From assembly GCF_001952855.1 (NCBI RefSeq), contig NZ_LPNO01000016.1, forward strand, positions 62,001 through 126,000: a DNA stretch of 64,000 bases, given 5' to 3'. Below the pieces are notes generated by a model. The model was not told the DNA's origin. It was given only the letters and a program-made list of their open reading frames with translations, and did not search any database. This stretch comes from Pseudomonas sp. ATCC PTA-122608 (GTDB lineage: Bacteria; Pseudomonadota; Gammaproteobacteria; Pseudomonadales; Pseudomonadaceae). Numbering within the stretch: position 1 is the stretch's first letter; each line of letters begins with the position of its first letter. Of this stretch, positions 9,124 to 17,702 are shown in pieces. The position numbers and the translations under genes are program-made.

Positions 9124-11198
9124 AAAGGCGCTCCATCGGGTAACGGCGCTTCCATCTCTGTGCCACCAAGAAATTCCACGCCGGGCAACAACGCCAGGCG
9201 CAAGCCGCTAAGGGCGTGCAGCAGGTGCAGGCGGGTTTCGTCCTCACCTTGCAGGCCCTGGCCGTTGAGGGCGCGGCGGGTACGGTCGAGGGTCATCAGC
9301 AGACCGCTGGGGGCCGGCAGACGTTCACCGGCTTTCAGGCAGGCCTTGAAGTAACCGCCGACGCCTTCCACCACCTGGTTCAACAACACACGCGGAACCC
9401 CGAGGATGCGCGGCGAGTACGCCAGCAGGTCCAGCAGGTTCAGCGCCACCCGAACTTCGCGCAGGGCGATGCCGGTGTCCTGGCCGGTCATGGCCAGCCG
9501 CGGCAGGTGTTGCATCAGGCGGTCGAGCATTTGCACGCCCATCTTGCGGTGCTCGGCCAGGGTCGCAGGCTCGGTCAGGGTGACGATGTCGCGCCAGCTG
9601 AAACGGGTCAGGCGCTTGGCCGCCAGTTCAGCGCCGAACGGTCGGGCAATCAGGGTCCAGACAAAGGCGAACAACAAGCCCACCGGGCCCGCCAGGTTGG
9701 AGTTGGCGAAGGCCAGGAAGTCCGCGTCGTAGGCGCCCTGGATGCTGATGAACGACGAGGTGTTGACCAGCGTCAGCAGCATGCCGAGGTAGAAGCGCGG
9801 CTGTACCGTCAGCGTGCCGATGCAGATAAAGGGCACCGAAAACGCCAGCACCAGCATCGGGAAATCATGCAGGTTGGGCAGCACCAGAAACAGGTAGAGG
9901 CTGGCGAACAGCACCGACATCGCCGTCCAGAAAAAGAACCGGTAGATCTGCGGCGCCGGGTCGTCCATCGAGGCGAAGAAGCTGCAGGCCACCGCCGCCA
10001 GGATCACCGCGCTGCCACCGTCGGTCCAGCCCAGCAGGATCCACAGCACCGAGGCGACGATGATCGCGGTGACGGTGGAAAACGCCGAGTAGAACATCAG
10101 GCCACGGTCGAGGAACGGGGTCAGCCGGCCCAGGCGCCAGTGGCGGTACACCGCACGCCAGCTGTCCTGGCTTTCGCACTGGATAGCGGCTTGCAGGCTG
10201 CGGCAGTCTTGCCACAAATCCACCCACTCGCCGAGGCGATACAGGGCGTTGGAGAACAGTAACTGGTGGCGGTCATCCAGGGCGTCGGCATCGGGTTGCA
10301 GGGCTTCGATCTGGTCGCGCAGAACACGCCAGCGCTCGAGGGGCGCGTCCTTTTGCGTGCTGTCCAGCCACTCGTTGGTGGCGGCCAGCAATGGTGTGAA
10401 GCGATCGAGCAATTCCGGCGCGCGGTGTTCAAGGGCGTACACGGCATCGTCGAGAGCATCGATCACCGGCAGCAGGTGGATCATCCGCCCGCGCAGCTCC
10501 TTGGTGTTGCGCACCGTTTGCGGTCGCGAGCCTTCATGGGGCAGCTGGCCGATCATCAACTCCAGGGTGTTGAAGGTGGCAACCATGCCGCCGCGCAGGG
10601 TGCTGATTTCTTCGGGCTGCACGTTGCGGCTGAGGAAGCGCTGGCTGTAGACCTGTGCGTCGGCAAACCACTTGCTCACCGAGTCATCGAACACCGGCGC
10701 CAGGCGTCGCGGCCAGAACATCGCACCGACCACCGCCGCCACGGCGATGCCGAGGAAGATTTCTTCGGTACGCGCCTCGGCCACATCCCACACCGCCAGC
10801 GGGTTATCCACCACCGGCAGGGCGATCAGCGGCAAGGTGTAGCCGGCCAGCATCAGCGCGTAGCTGTTGGCCGTGCGCAGGTGCAGGGACAGGAACAGCA
10901 GAATCCCGGTCCACAGCGCGATCACCACCACCAGCAAGTAAGGCGTCTGCACAAACATCGGCACAAAAAACACCGCCGCCGCCGCACCCATGAAGGTACC
11001 GACCGCCCGGTACAGCGCCTTGGAGCTGGTAGGGCCGACAAACGGGCTGGAAACGATGTACACCGTGGCCATCGCCCAATACGGACGCGGCATTTGCATC
11101 AGCATGGCGATGTACAACGCGATCATTGAAGCGGCGAATGTCCTTACGCCATAGAACCAATCCTTGGCCGGCGGCATGCCGGTAAAAAATCCGTTCAA
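9120..11198 (-). CDS. FUSC-family inner-membrane efflux pump (AaeB-like)
   Basis: This is a 692-residue inner-membrane transporter of the FUSC (fusaric acid resistance / aromatic acid exporter) family. It has two hydrophobic blocks of about five or six helices each (residues about 20-160 and 370-510), separated by a soluble helical region, the usual duplicated layout. The N-terminal AKDWFYGVRTFAASMIALYI and RPYWAMATVYIVSSPF segments are family hallmarks. It sits first after the MarR gene and overlaps it by 4 bases. Known relatives export fusaric acid, p-hydroxybenzoate or other aromatic acids by proton exchange; the substrate here is not readable from sequence. Confidence 0.92.
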   Translation of the reverse strand: MNGFFTGMPPAKDWFYGVRTFAASMIALYIAMLMQMPRPYWAMATVYIVSSPFVGPTSSKALYRAVGTFMGAAAAVFFVPMFVQTPYLLVVVIALWTGILLFLSLHLRTANSYALMLAGYTLPLIALPVVDNPLAVWDVAEARTEEIFLGIAVAAVVGAMFWPRRLAPVFDDSVSKWFADAQVYSQRFLSRNVQPEEISTLRGGMVATFNTLELMIGQLPHEGSRPQTVRNTKELRGRMIHLLPVIDALDDAVYALEHRAPELLDRFTPLLAATNEWLDSTQKDAPLERWRVLRDQIEALQPDADALDDRHQLLFSNALYRLGEWVDLWQDCRSLQAAIQCESQDSWRAVYRHWRLGRLTPFLDRGLMFYSAFSTVTAIIVASVLWILLGWTDGGSAVILAAVACSFFASMDDPAPQIYRFFFWTAMSVLFASLYLFLVLPNLHDFPMLVLAFSVPFICIGTLTVQPRFYLGMLLTLVNTSSFISIQGAYDADFLAFANSNLAGPVGLLFAFVWTLIARPFGAELAAKRLTRFSWRDIVTLTEPATLAEHRKMGVQMLDRLMQHLPRLAMTGQDTGIALREVRVALNLLDLLAYSPRILGVPRVLLNQVVEGVGGYFKACLKAGERLPAPSGLLMTLDRTRRALNGQGLQGEDETRLHLLHALSGLRLALLPGVEFLGGTEMEAPLPDGAPL

Positions 11199-11653
11199 GA
11201 ACTCACAACCATGGGATGTTGATTGGCGCCTTCAAAGGCCCGCAGTACACGCAGCGCAGCTTCCAGGTCATCGGGATCGATCGTCGCCAGCACCTCGCGG
11301 CGCAGACGCACCAGCTGTTCTTCCACCGCCTGCACCAGCTCGCGGCCACGCTCGGTGAGGCTCAAGGCCTTGGCGCGGCGGTCGTGGATGTCTTCGGTGC
11401 GACACACGTAGCCGGAATTGCACAGCTGGTCCAACAGACGCACCAGGGACGGGCTTTCCATCCCGGCGGCCTGGGCCACCTTGACCTGATGCACACCGTC
11501 GCCGAGGCGGCCGATCATCAGCAGCGGCACGGCGCAGGCTTCGGAGATGCCATAGCTGACGAGCGTGGTCTGGCAGATTTTGCGCCAGGTTCTGGCACCT
11601 ACCACCATGCTGCTGCTGATGTTCATCTGGAGTTGTTCGAGGGTCTGGGACAC
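11195..11653 (-). CDS. MarR-family regulator of the FUSC efflux operon
   Basis: This 152-residue winged-helix protein starts with GTG at 11653 (reading MSQTLEQLQMNISSSM); a later ATG at MNISS is possible. The helix-turn-helix is in VAQAAGMESPSLVRLLDQL and the wing in DRRAKALSLTERGRELV, with the DxRxxxLxLT pattern typical of MarR. It is first in the operon, overlaps the FUSC gene by 4 bases, and has a 16-base inverted repeat just upstream. Autorepression relieved by a phenolic ligand is the usual arrangement and is inferred here. Confidence 0.92.
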   Translation of the reverse strand: MSQTLEQLQMNISSSMVVGARTWRKICQTTLVSYGISEACAVPLLMIGRLGDGVHQVKVAQAAGMESPSLVRLLDQLCNSGYVCRTEDIHDRRAKALSLTERGRELVQAVEEQLVRLRREVLATIDPDDLEAALRVLRAFEGANQHPMVVSS

Positions 11654-11669
11654 TGGATTCTTCGCATAC

Positions 11670-11685
11670 AGTTAGTTTGCTAACT
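11670..11685 (-). promoter_or_regulatory. Inverted repeat in the marR-FUSC promoter, probable MarR operator
   Basis: AGTTAG-TTTG-CTAACT is an inverted repeat of the size bound by MarR dimers, centred 25 bases upstream of the GTG start. On the minus strand a TTGATA hexamer lies immediately upstream and TATGCG immediately downstream, 16 bases apart. The repeat would therefore fill the -35/-10 spacer. Confidence 0.65.
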
Positions 11686-11845
11686 ATCAATATGGTCGAT
11701 GGATCCAAGGCAGTCAAGTTTTGATACAAATTTGCGGATAGGTGGCGAAGCGACGCAGCCCAAGGAACCGCTGCTCTTTACCCTAGTTCATGTGCCGGAA
11801 ACGTCCGTGCGAAAGGCGATTTTTTTTGCACCGAGCCGATCGCCG

Positions 11846-13315
11846 CTATGCCGTCACCCGTCCTACCTCCTCCTCAATAAACTCAAACACCTCCTGCGCA
11901 ACGCTGTACTGGAACTGCTTTCGCCGGTGCCGGGAAACCTTGCCCTCGTTATCCAGGCACACCATCACCAGCTTTGACAGATCGCTGCCGCGCACGTCGT
12001 ACCGCTCGTTCACCGCTTTAACCACACGGTCGTAACGGTCCAGGAATTCGGTTTCCTCACGTAGCTCTACTTCAAGAGCCCGGCGGGCCATCTGCAGGGT
12101 GAATTCAACGCAGCGAGTGGCATCCCAATAGCGATAAATCGAAGGATGACCAATGAAGTCAAAGGCCATCTGGTCGCCATCCAGCCAGGTGACATTCCAG
12201 AATTCCCGGGAAGGTTGTGAGAATGCCTTGAGGGCTTCCAGGTAGGCTTGTTCTTCGTGCTTCATCGCGACCGATACCGGCAGTAACAGCCCGTTTTCCA
12301 AAGCACCGTAATGACAGAGCGTCTGATGAACCAGAAAGCGCGACAGGCGCCCATTGCCGTCCATGAACGGGTGCAAGAACACGAAGCCAAAGGCGGTAAC
12401 TGCTGCTGCCACCAATGGGTCGACGTCCCGCACTGGCTGGTTGGCAAAAGCCATTAGCTCTTCCATCAACTCCTGGCACAAATCCGGCGCGGGGGGCACA
12501 TAGCTGACGCCCGCAGCGCCCCTCAGACCGTTATGCAGGTGATTCTGCTCGTGACGGAAGGCGACAGCTTTGTCGAAGGGATTGGATACAGTGCTGTTTT
12601 GCAGCTCTACCAGGTAGTCCTCGGTGAGCAGGTGACCTTCATGGGCCTGGCGCAGCAGTTGAACGAAGCGACGGGACTTTTCTTCGCTGGGTTGTTCTTT
12701 TTCGATGGCGAACGAGTCGCGGGTTTCATGCAGGTAAGCCCATTGGATGGCGCGGTCCATCATTTCAGGCGGGAGGGTGGCCATGAAGGACTTGGCGCGG
12801 CCCAACACATCCAGCGCCAGTAACGCCTCTATCTGGGGAGTGCGCTCTACGGTGGCACAGTAATGCAACGAGCCCAGGCCGTTGAAATCGACTCGCCAGC
12901 GGCTATTGCGGGTACTGGGGCCTGTTACATAGCGCTTGGGATCGAACAGGAAAACAACACTTCCGCGCACCGGCGTTGTGTAATCCAGCGAGCGTCCAGT
13001 GAGCCCTTCCCACAGGAAGCAGGCTTTGCGAATAAACACACCATTGGGCGACTTGGCGAGTTCAGACAGAAAAGGCTCAGGGCCAAACTGCTCAAATGTC
13101 TGAGCCAAAACAGGCAGGTTGATGCCTTCATGCTTGAGGGCGAACAGCACATGCTCGAATAAAGAATCTTGTCCGGGTGCTACCGATTGCGGGACCGCCA
13201 GGCAATCACCAATCAAGGTGATGCGGGTCACCGGTTTGATCATGGCGACGCGCTTGGGAGCGATGACCTTAAGGCTCAACGCCTCACATAAATGAGCGTA
13301 ACCAACGACGGGCAT
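11846..13315 (-). CDS. Fic-domain protein (probable AMP transferase)
   Basis: This is a 489-residue Fic protein. The active-site motif is HPFMDGNGRLSRF, with catalytic His315, HPFxxGNGR intact. Fic enzymes transfer AMP (sometimes other phosphate groups) to hydroxyl side chains of target proteins. An upstream SFAIEK segment (S201 to E205) matches the class II inhibitory-helix pattern [S/T]xxxE[G/N] except that Lys replaces Gly/Asn at the last position. A C-terminal helical domain follows the Fic core. The ATG at 13315 has AGGGA 8 bases upstream; an internal ATG (MIKPVTRI) is an alternative. No antitoxin-like partner gene is adjacent. The target is unknown. The 5' region is AT-rich compared with the neighbours. 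Confidence 0.9.
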   Translation of the reverse strand: MPVVGYAHLCEALSLKVIAPKRVAMIKPVTRITLIGDCLAVPQSVAPGQDSLFEHVLFALKHEGINLPVLAQTFEQFGPEPFLSELAKSPNGVFIRKACFLWEGLTGRSLDYTTPVRGSVVFLFDPKRYVTGPSTRNSRWRVDFNGLGSLHYCATVERTPQIEALLALDVLGRAKSFMATLPPEMMDRAIQWAYLHETRDSFAIEKEQPSEEKSRRFVQLLRQAHEGHLLTEDYLVELQNSTVSNPFDKAVAFRHEQNHLHNGLRGAAGVSYVPPAPDLCQELMEELMAFANQPVRDVDPLVAAAVTAFGFVFLHPFMDGNGRLSRFLVHQTLCHYGALENGLLLPVSVAMKHEEQAYLEALKAFSQPSREFWNVTWLDGDQMAFDFIGHPSIYRYWDATRCVEFTLQMARRALEVELREETEFLDRYDRVVKAVNERYDVRGSDLSKLVMVCLDNEGKVSRHRRKQFQYSVAQEVFEFIEEEVGRVTA

Positions 13316-13323
13316 GGTGAGCG

Positions 13324-13347
13324 TCCCTAGAAAAAAATAACTAGGGA
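13324..13347 (-). promoter_or_regulatory. Hairpin overlapping the fic ribosome binding site
   Basis: TCCCTAG (13324-13330) and CTAGGGA (13341-13347) are perfect 7-base arms around an A/T-only 10-base loop. On the fic mRNA the arm nearest the gene contains the AGGGA that serves as ribosome binding site. It is either a regulator operator or an RNA stem that hides the site. Confidence 0.5.
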
Positions 13348-13416
13348 GATTAAAGCTCAGTTTTTTTTACCTCTCACCATTTATTTTTACATTAATGGGG
13401 TTTTATAGATTTTTTT

Positions 13417-13662
13417 TTACACCCCTCGCCCCTCTCTCAACCGCAAATTCAACTCATCCACCACCTCCGCCCAATCCGCATCCTCCAAAATCTCTTCGCG
13501 CAAAAACGCCCGCTGGCCTGGCGTCCAGAAAAACGCATCCGCCAGATGCAGTTCGGGTTTGAGTGGGGAATGCACCGCGATAAAGCGCTCGATGCTCACC
13601 GGGTCATCCGGCAAGCCAAGCTGTTTGAACAATGACGGCAAGCTGTGGACTGGAGATTCCAT
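13417..13662 (-). CDS. DUF2789 family protein
   Basis: This is an 81-residue soluble protein starting MESPVHSLPSLFKQLGLP, with the conserved HLADAFFWTPGQRAFLREE and ADWAEVVDELNLRLR segments of DUF2789, a small family common in pseudomonads and other gammaproteobacteria. No function is known. It lies upstream of fic on the same strand with a 101-bp AT-rich gap containing several T/A runs, so co-transcription is not certain. Confidence 0.85.
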   Translation of the reverse strand: MESPVHSLPSLFKQLGLPDDPVSIERFIAVHSPLKPELHLADAFFWTPGQRAFLREEILEDADWAEVVDELNLRLREGRGV

Positions 13663-13719
13663 GATGTGTTCCTGAAGGAGGGCTCATCTGAGTCTAGAAC
13701 CTCTGAGGTGATGCGCAGA

Positions 13720-15327
13720 TTAATCACAGCCAGTGCGGTGAACACCTGCCGGCGCGTTGCACAGCACAAACAGTCGGGCCCGTGCGCCACCGCCATCCTG
13801 CTGACTGAGCTGGCGCCATCCTGCCGGTAATGGGGCAAAATCATCCGGGCCATCAGCGGCGCTGATCAGCCAGACACGCTGGATTTCCGCCGGCAACGCC
13901 GACAGGCGATCCAGGTAAATTCGCCCGCCATCCTGGTCCACCAAAGTGCCAAAACCATAGGCATTCGGCCGCGTCGATTTGCCGGTGGCGGTCGGCGGTG
14001 TGAAGAGCTGCAACTGGGCGTCGGTCTCGTCGTAATAGACGTAGGGCAAGTACCACAGCATGTCGCTGATGACGATGCGGTCATCTTCCTGGTAGTTGCG
14101 GTTGACGAACTCCACCGCGACGTTGAATTGATCATGTTCATCGACGGTGGAGTTGGTCTTCACGCCCACCAGTTCGACCCCGACAAACAGCACGAAAAGC
14201 GCCGCCGCGGCCAGTGACACGCGGTGCGACAGACGGTCGACAGCCACCGCCACGATGATCGGCAAGCTCATCGCGTAGGCCGTGAGATAACGCTCGATAA
14301 ACACCGGGGAAATAAACGACACCCCATAGACCAGCAGCACCGGCAGCATGAAGAAAAGCGCCAGCAACCAGCCAAAGCGATAGCGACTTTGATCGCGCCA
14401 GGCGGTCACGCCCACCAGCGCTACCAGCAACAACGGAAACCCGACAAACAGTGGCCGCCACACATGGTCGCCCGGGTCCTGAATGAGGAACTGCCACACC
14501 ATCGACGGTAGGGAATACAGGTTGACCGGGTCTTCCCAGCCAATATCACCCCCCACCTTGAGTTCTTCAGTGTGCTGCACCAAGCCGAGCAAATTCGGCA
14601 GCCAGGGCAAGTACAGCAACACAATCGCCACGTTGGCCAACCACCAGCCAGGACGGGTGACAAGGCGCAGGCCGCCGGCCCGTGGCAGCCGCAGCAATAC
14701 CAGCCAAGTCCAGTGCACCAGCACGCACAACGCGGTGAAGTAGTGGGTGTAGAAGGCGGCTGTCATCAACAGCGCATAGACCACCAGATACCGCTTGCGC
14801 TCAGGCTGGCGAACCCAATACACCAATGCCAGGGTGGCAGCCAGCAGCCACACGCCCAGCAGCGAATACATCCGCACTTCCTGGCTGTAGCGCACCGCCG
14901 TGGGCAGCAACGCCAACAGAATTCCGGCCAGTACCGCCGCGCGGCGGGTCGCGACCAGGCGCGTCAGCCAGACGCCCAGGCCGACGGCGACCACGCCTGG
15001 GATCGCACTCATGCTGCGCAGGGAGAAAATACTATCGCCAAACAGCTCGATCCAGCCGCGCAGCATGAAGAAATACAGCGGCGGATGAACGTCATGGGCG
15101 GCGTGAAACCACAGGTCTTCCAGGGAGTACTCGGCGAGCAGCAGGCTTGAACCTTCATCTCCCCAAATCGCGGAGGCGGTCAAACCATAGAAGCGCACGG
15201 CCATAGCCAATGCCACCAGCGGCACCCACCACAATCGAGCGAGCCAACCGGCATGCTCCCACAGGCCAGGATTGACCACGGGAAAGGCCCCGGCCTTGTT
15301 GTCTTGTTCCGCCACAGAGCGTCGCAC
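13720..15327 (-). CDS. Glycosyltransferase family 39-like membrane protein
   Basis: This is a polytopic protein of about 535 residues with around ten to twelve hydrophobic helices and a soluble periplasmic C-terminus. The segment AIWGDEGSSLLLAEYS near the N-terminus carries the acidic pair expected in the first periplasmic loop of GT-C enzymes (ArnT/PMT type), and HPPLYFFMLRGW follows. Such enzymes move a sugar from a polyprenyl-phosphate carrier to lipid or protein in the periplasm. I chose the GTG at 15327 because GAGGAAG lies 5 bases upstream; in-frame ATGs at 15432 and 15513 have poor ribosome sites. It is divergent from the next gene; the acceptor is unknown. Confidence 0.75.
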   Translation of the reverse strand: MRRSVAEQDNKAGAFPVVNPGLWEHAGWLARLWWVPLVALAMAVRFYGLTASAIWGDEGSSLLLAEYSLEDLWFHAAHDVHPPLYFFMLRGWIELFGDSIFSLRSMSAIPGVVAVGLGVWLTRLVATRRAAVLAGILLALLPTAVRYSQEVRMYSLLGVWLLAATLALVYWVRQPERKRYLVVYALLMTAAFYTHYFTALCVLVHWTWLVLLRLPRAGGLRLVTRPGWWLANVAIVLLYLPWLPNLLGLVQHTEELKVGGDIGWEDPVNLYSLPSMVWQFLIQDPGDHVWRPLFVGFPLLLVALVGVTAWRDQSRYRFGWLLALFFMLPVLLVYGVSFISPVFIERYLTAYAMSLPIIVAVAVDRLSHRVSLAAAALFVLFVGVELVGVKTNSTVDEHDQFNVAVEFVNRNYQEDDRIVISDMLWYLPYVYYDETDAQLQLFTPPTATGKSTRPNAYGFGTLVDQDGGRIYLDRLSALPAEIQRVWLISAADGPDDFAPLPAGWRQLSQQDGGGARARLFVLCNAPAGVHRTGCD

Positions 15328-15536
15328 CTCTACTTCCTCACCCACTACCAAACCTGCGCTTGCGCGAACACCCGCCACTCTAGGTGAAAAGACCTCGATT
15401 CGCCCGCTGTTTTGCTCGTTTTGAGCCGCCATCCGCCAATCGGACAAATCTGAATTTTGCGCAGGGCTTCTCCGACGCGTTGGCCGGATCAGGCTATGAT
15501 TGCAGCCTTCCATGGATTCAGGATCAAGGACACTTC

Positions 15537-17699
15537 ATGCGCATCGGTCTTCTGTCACCCCTGGCACTGGCATTGCTCACCACCCTTCCCCTTCAGGCCC
15601 ACGCCAGCGGCGATGATTCGTGCTACCCGGATTGGCGGGTGTCGCGTAACAGCCTGGACGTGTGCAGCAACCTGCCGTTTTTGAGCCCGGGCAATGACAG
15701 CCGGGTCAACCTGCGGCTGCTGCTGGCGGACAAAAACGTCATGCCGCTGGCACCGAATGACTTGGGCGAGCAGGACTTTTCCGAAGGCTTTGGCCCGGTG
15801 CCATTCCCGGCGTATCGGCTCACACCCGCGGCGGATGAGCCCGACAACAAACCCGACGACTCGCGCACCGCCGAACTGGATGAACTGCTCAGCCCACTGG
15901 GCATCAAGCGCGATGACTACAAGACCGCCGGTGAAGCCTTCCTTTCCGGCGAAGGCAGCCGCTGCCGCAGCAACGCCGATGACAGCGCCACCGCGTTTAT
16001 CAGCCAGGTGGTGAAGGCCGATGTACCGCAGGCCGAGCGCCAGTTGCTGGCCAAACTGCGCTTGCAGATGCTCACCAGCTGTTCCTCGGACGGCGTCCCT
16101 GCGGGCGAGGCCGATCAGTTGAAATCGGCAGACGGCCAGGCATTGCTGGCCTACCTGCAAGCGGCCGGGGATTTTTACAGCGGGCGCTTCAGCGACGCAC
16201 AAAAAGGCTTTGCCGGGCTGACGAGCAGTTCGCTGCCCTGGCTCAAGGAAACGGCGTTGTACATGACGGCGCGCACCGCGCTGAACGACGCCCAGCAAAA
16301 TGCTTTCGACGAATACGGCACCCCCTCGCTTGAGCATGTGGATAAGTCCGCACTGCAACGGGCCGAGACCGGATTCGATGATTACCTGAAGACTTATCCA
16401 CAGGGCGAATACGCCGCTTCCGCCCGTGGATTGCTGCGCCGGGTGCACTGGCTGGCGCCCAACCCCGACAAACTGGCAAACGACTTTGCCTGGCAATTGA
16501 CCCAGGCCACCGATGCCCAGCGCAACGTATCGCTGGATGAACTGGTGCAGGAAGCCGACACCAAGCTGCTGACCACCACCACGGCACCCGTGGACAATCC
16601 GTTGATCCTGGCCCTCAACGACCTGATGTGGATGCGCGCAGGTGAACCGCCAAGGCTCACTCGCGAAGCCCTTGACGGGCAAAAGTCGATATTCGCCCAG
16701 GAACCGGCGCTGTACGCCTACGTGCAAGCGGCGTTTGCCGTGTACGTCGAGCATCAACCCGATCGCGCCTTGAAGCTGTTGCCGCAGGACGTGCCGTCGA
16801 ACCTCGATTACTTCGCCTTCAGCCAGCAGACCCTGCGCGGCCTGGCACTGGAAGCCAAGGAAGACTGGAAAGCCGCCGAAAGGCTGTGGCTGCAACTGCT
16901 GCCGCTGGCCAAACAACCGTTGCAACGTGACCAGCTGGAGCTGGCATTGGCGATGAACTACGAACGCAGCGGCCAACTGGCCAAGGTATTCGCCGCCGAC
17001 TCGCCGATCAGTGCCAAACAGGTGCGCTATATCCTGCTGCGCAACGTCGCCGGTCCCGATCTGCTGCGCCAACGGCTTGCCGATGCCAGCGACCCGGTAG
17101 AGCGCCAGACCGCGCAATTCACATTGCTTTATAAAGACCTGATGCGCGGCCAATTCGAGACCTTCGCCGAGGACTTGAAACAACTGCCTGCCTCGGTTCC
17201 CGACGACAAGCTCGGCACCAGCCTGGGTTACGTCTACGGCGGCGGCCAGTCGTTGAAACTGTTCCAATGGAACGGTGACAAGGCCGAGTCCGGCTACACC
17301 TGCCCGAGCATCGCGCAAATCGCCAGCACCCTGCAGGCCGATCCGAAAAACCCGCAGGGCCTGAACTGCCTCGGTGAATTCGTCCTGCGTAACGGTCTGG
17401 ACGGCATGCCCCTGGAACAAGCGCGCTCCGCCGGCAGCCTGGGCAGTACCGCCTCGCCCTTCAAGGGTGAAACCTTCTCGCGGCTCGAAGGCTACAAGCG
17501 GGTGATCGGCAATCCCAAGGCCCCTCACAACGACAAGGCCTACGCACTGTTTCGCGCCATCAATTGCTATGGGCCTTCGGGCTACAACAGCTGCGGTGGC
17601 GAAGACGTCGACAAGGCCGTGCGCAAAGGCTGGTTCCGCCAGCTGAAAACCGGGTTTGCCGATACCCAGTGGGGCAAGTCGCAGCAGTACTACTGGTAA
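15537..17699 (+). CDS. Secreted 720-residue helical-repeat protein of unknown function
   Basis: I do not recognise a named family. The ATG at 15537 has AAGGA 8 bases upstream and opens a clear signal peptide (MRIGLLSPLALALLTTLPLQAHA). The mature protein is mainly helical, with TPR-like stretches such as FYSGRFSDAQKGFAGLTS and FDDYLKTYPQGEYAASARGL that resemble periplasmic YfiO/YbgF-type repeats. Several Cys residues occur (SCYPDWRVS, VCSNLPFLS, GYTCPS, LNCLG, NCYGPSGYNSCGG), suggesting disulfides. It ends in WGKSQQYYW. Three bases separate it from the DUF3142 gene, so the two are an operon and probably act together in the periplasm or on the cell surface. Confidence 0.75.
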   Translation: MRIGLLSPLALALLTTLPLQAHASGDDSCYPDWRVSRNSLDVCSNLPFLSPGNDSRVNLRLLLADKNVMPLAPNDLGEQDFSEGFGPVPFPAYRLTPAADEPDNKPDDSRTAELDELLSPLGIKRDDYKTAGEAFLSGEGSRCRSNADDSATAFISQVVKADVPQAERQLLAKLRLQMLTSCSSDGVPAGEADQLKSADGQALLAYLQAAGDFYSGRFSDAQKGFAGLTSSSLPWLKETALYMTARTALNDAQQNAFDEYGTPSLEHVDKSALQRAETGFDDYLKTYPQGEYAASARGLLRRVHWLAPNPDKLANDFAWQLTQATDAQRNVSLDELVQEADTKLLTTTTAPVDNPLILALNDLMWMRAGEPPRLTREALDGQKSIFAQEPALYAYVQAAFAVYVEHQPDRALKLLPQDVPSNLDYFAFSQQTLRGLALEAKEDWKAAERLWLQLLPLAKQPLQRDQLELALAMNYERSGQLAKVFAADSPISAKQVRYILLRNVAGPDLLRQRLADASDPVERQTAQFTLLYKDLMRGQFETFAEDLKQLPASVPDDKLGTSLGYVYGGGQSLKLFQWNGDKAESGYTCPSIAQIASTLQADPKNPQGLNCLGEFVLRNGLDGMPLEQARSAGSLGSTASPFKGETFSRLEGYKRVIGNPKAPHNDKAYALFRAINCYGPSGYNSCGGEDVDKAVRKGWFRQLKTGFADTQWGKSQQYYW

Positions 17700-17702
17700 G
17701 CC

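Noticed and set aside
15384..15536. Upstream extension of the 720-residue secreted protein
   Set aside because: The signal peptide begins exactly at the ATG at 15537 behind AAGGA; the extension has no ribosome site.
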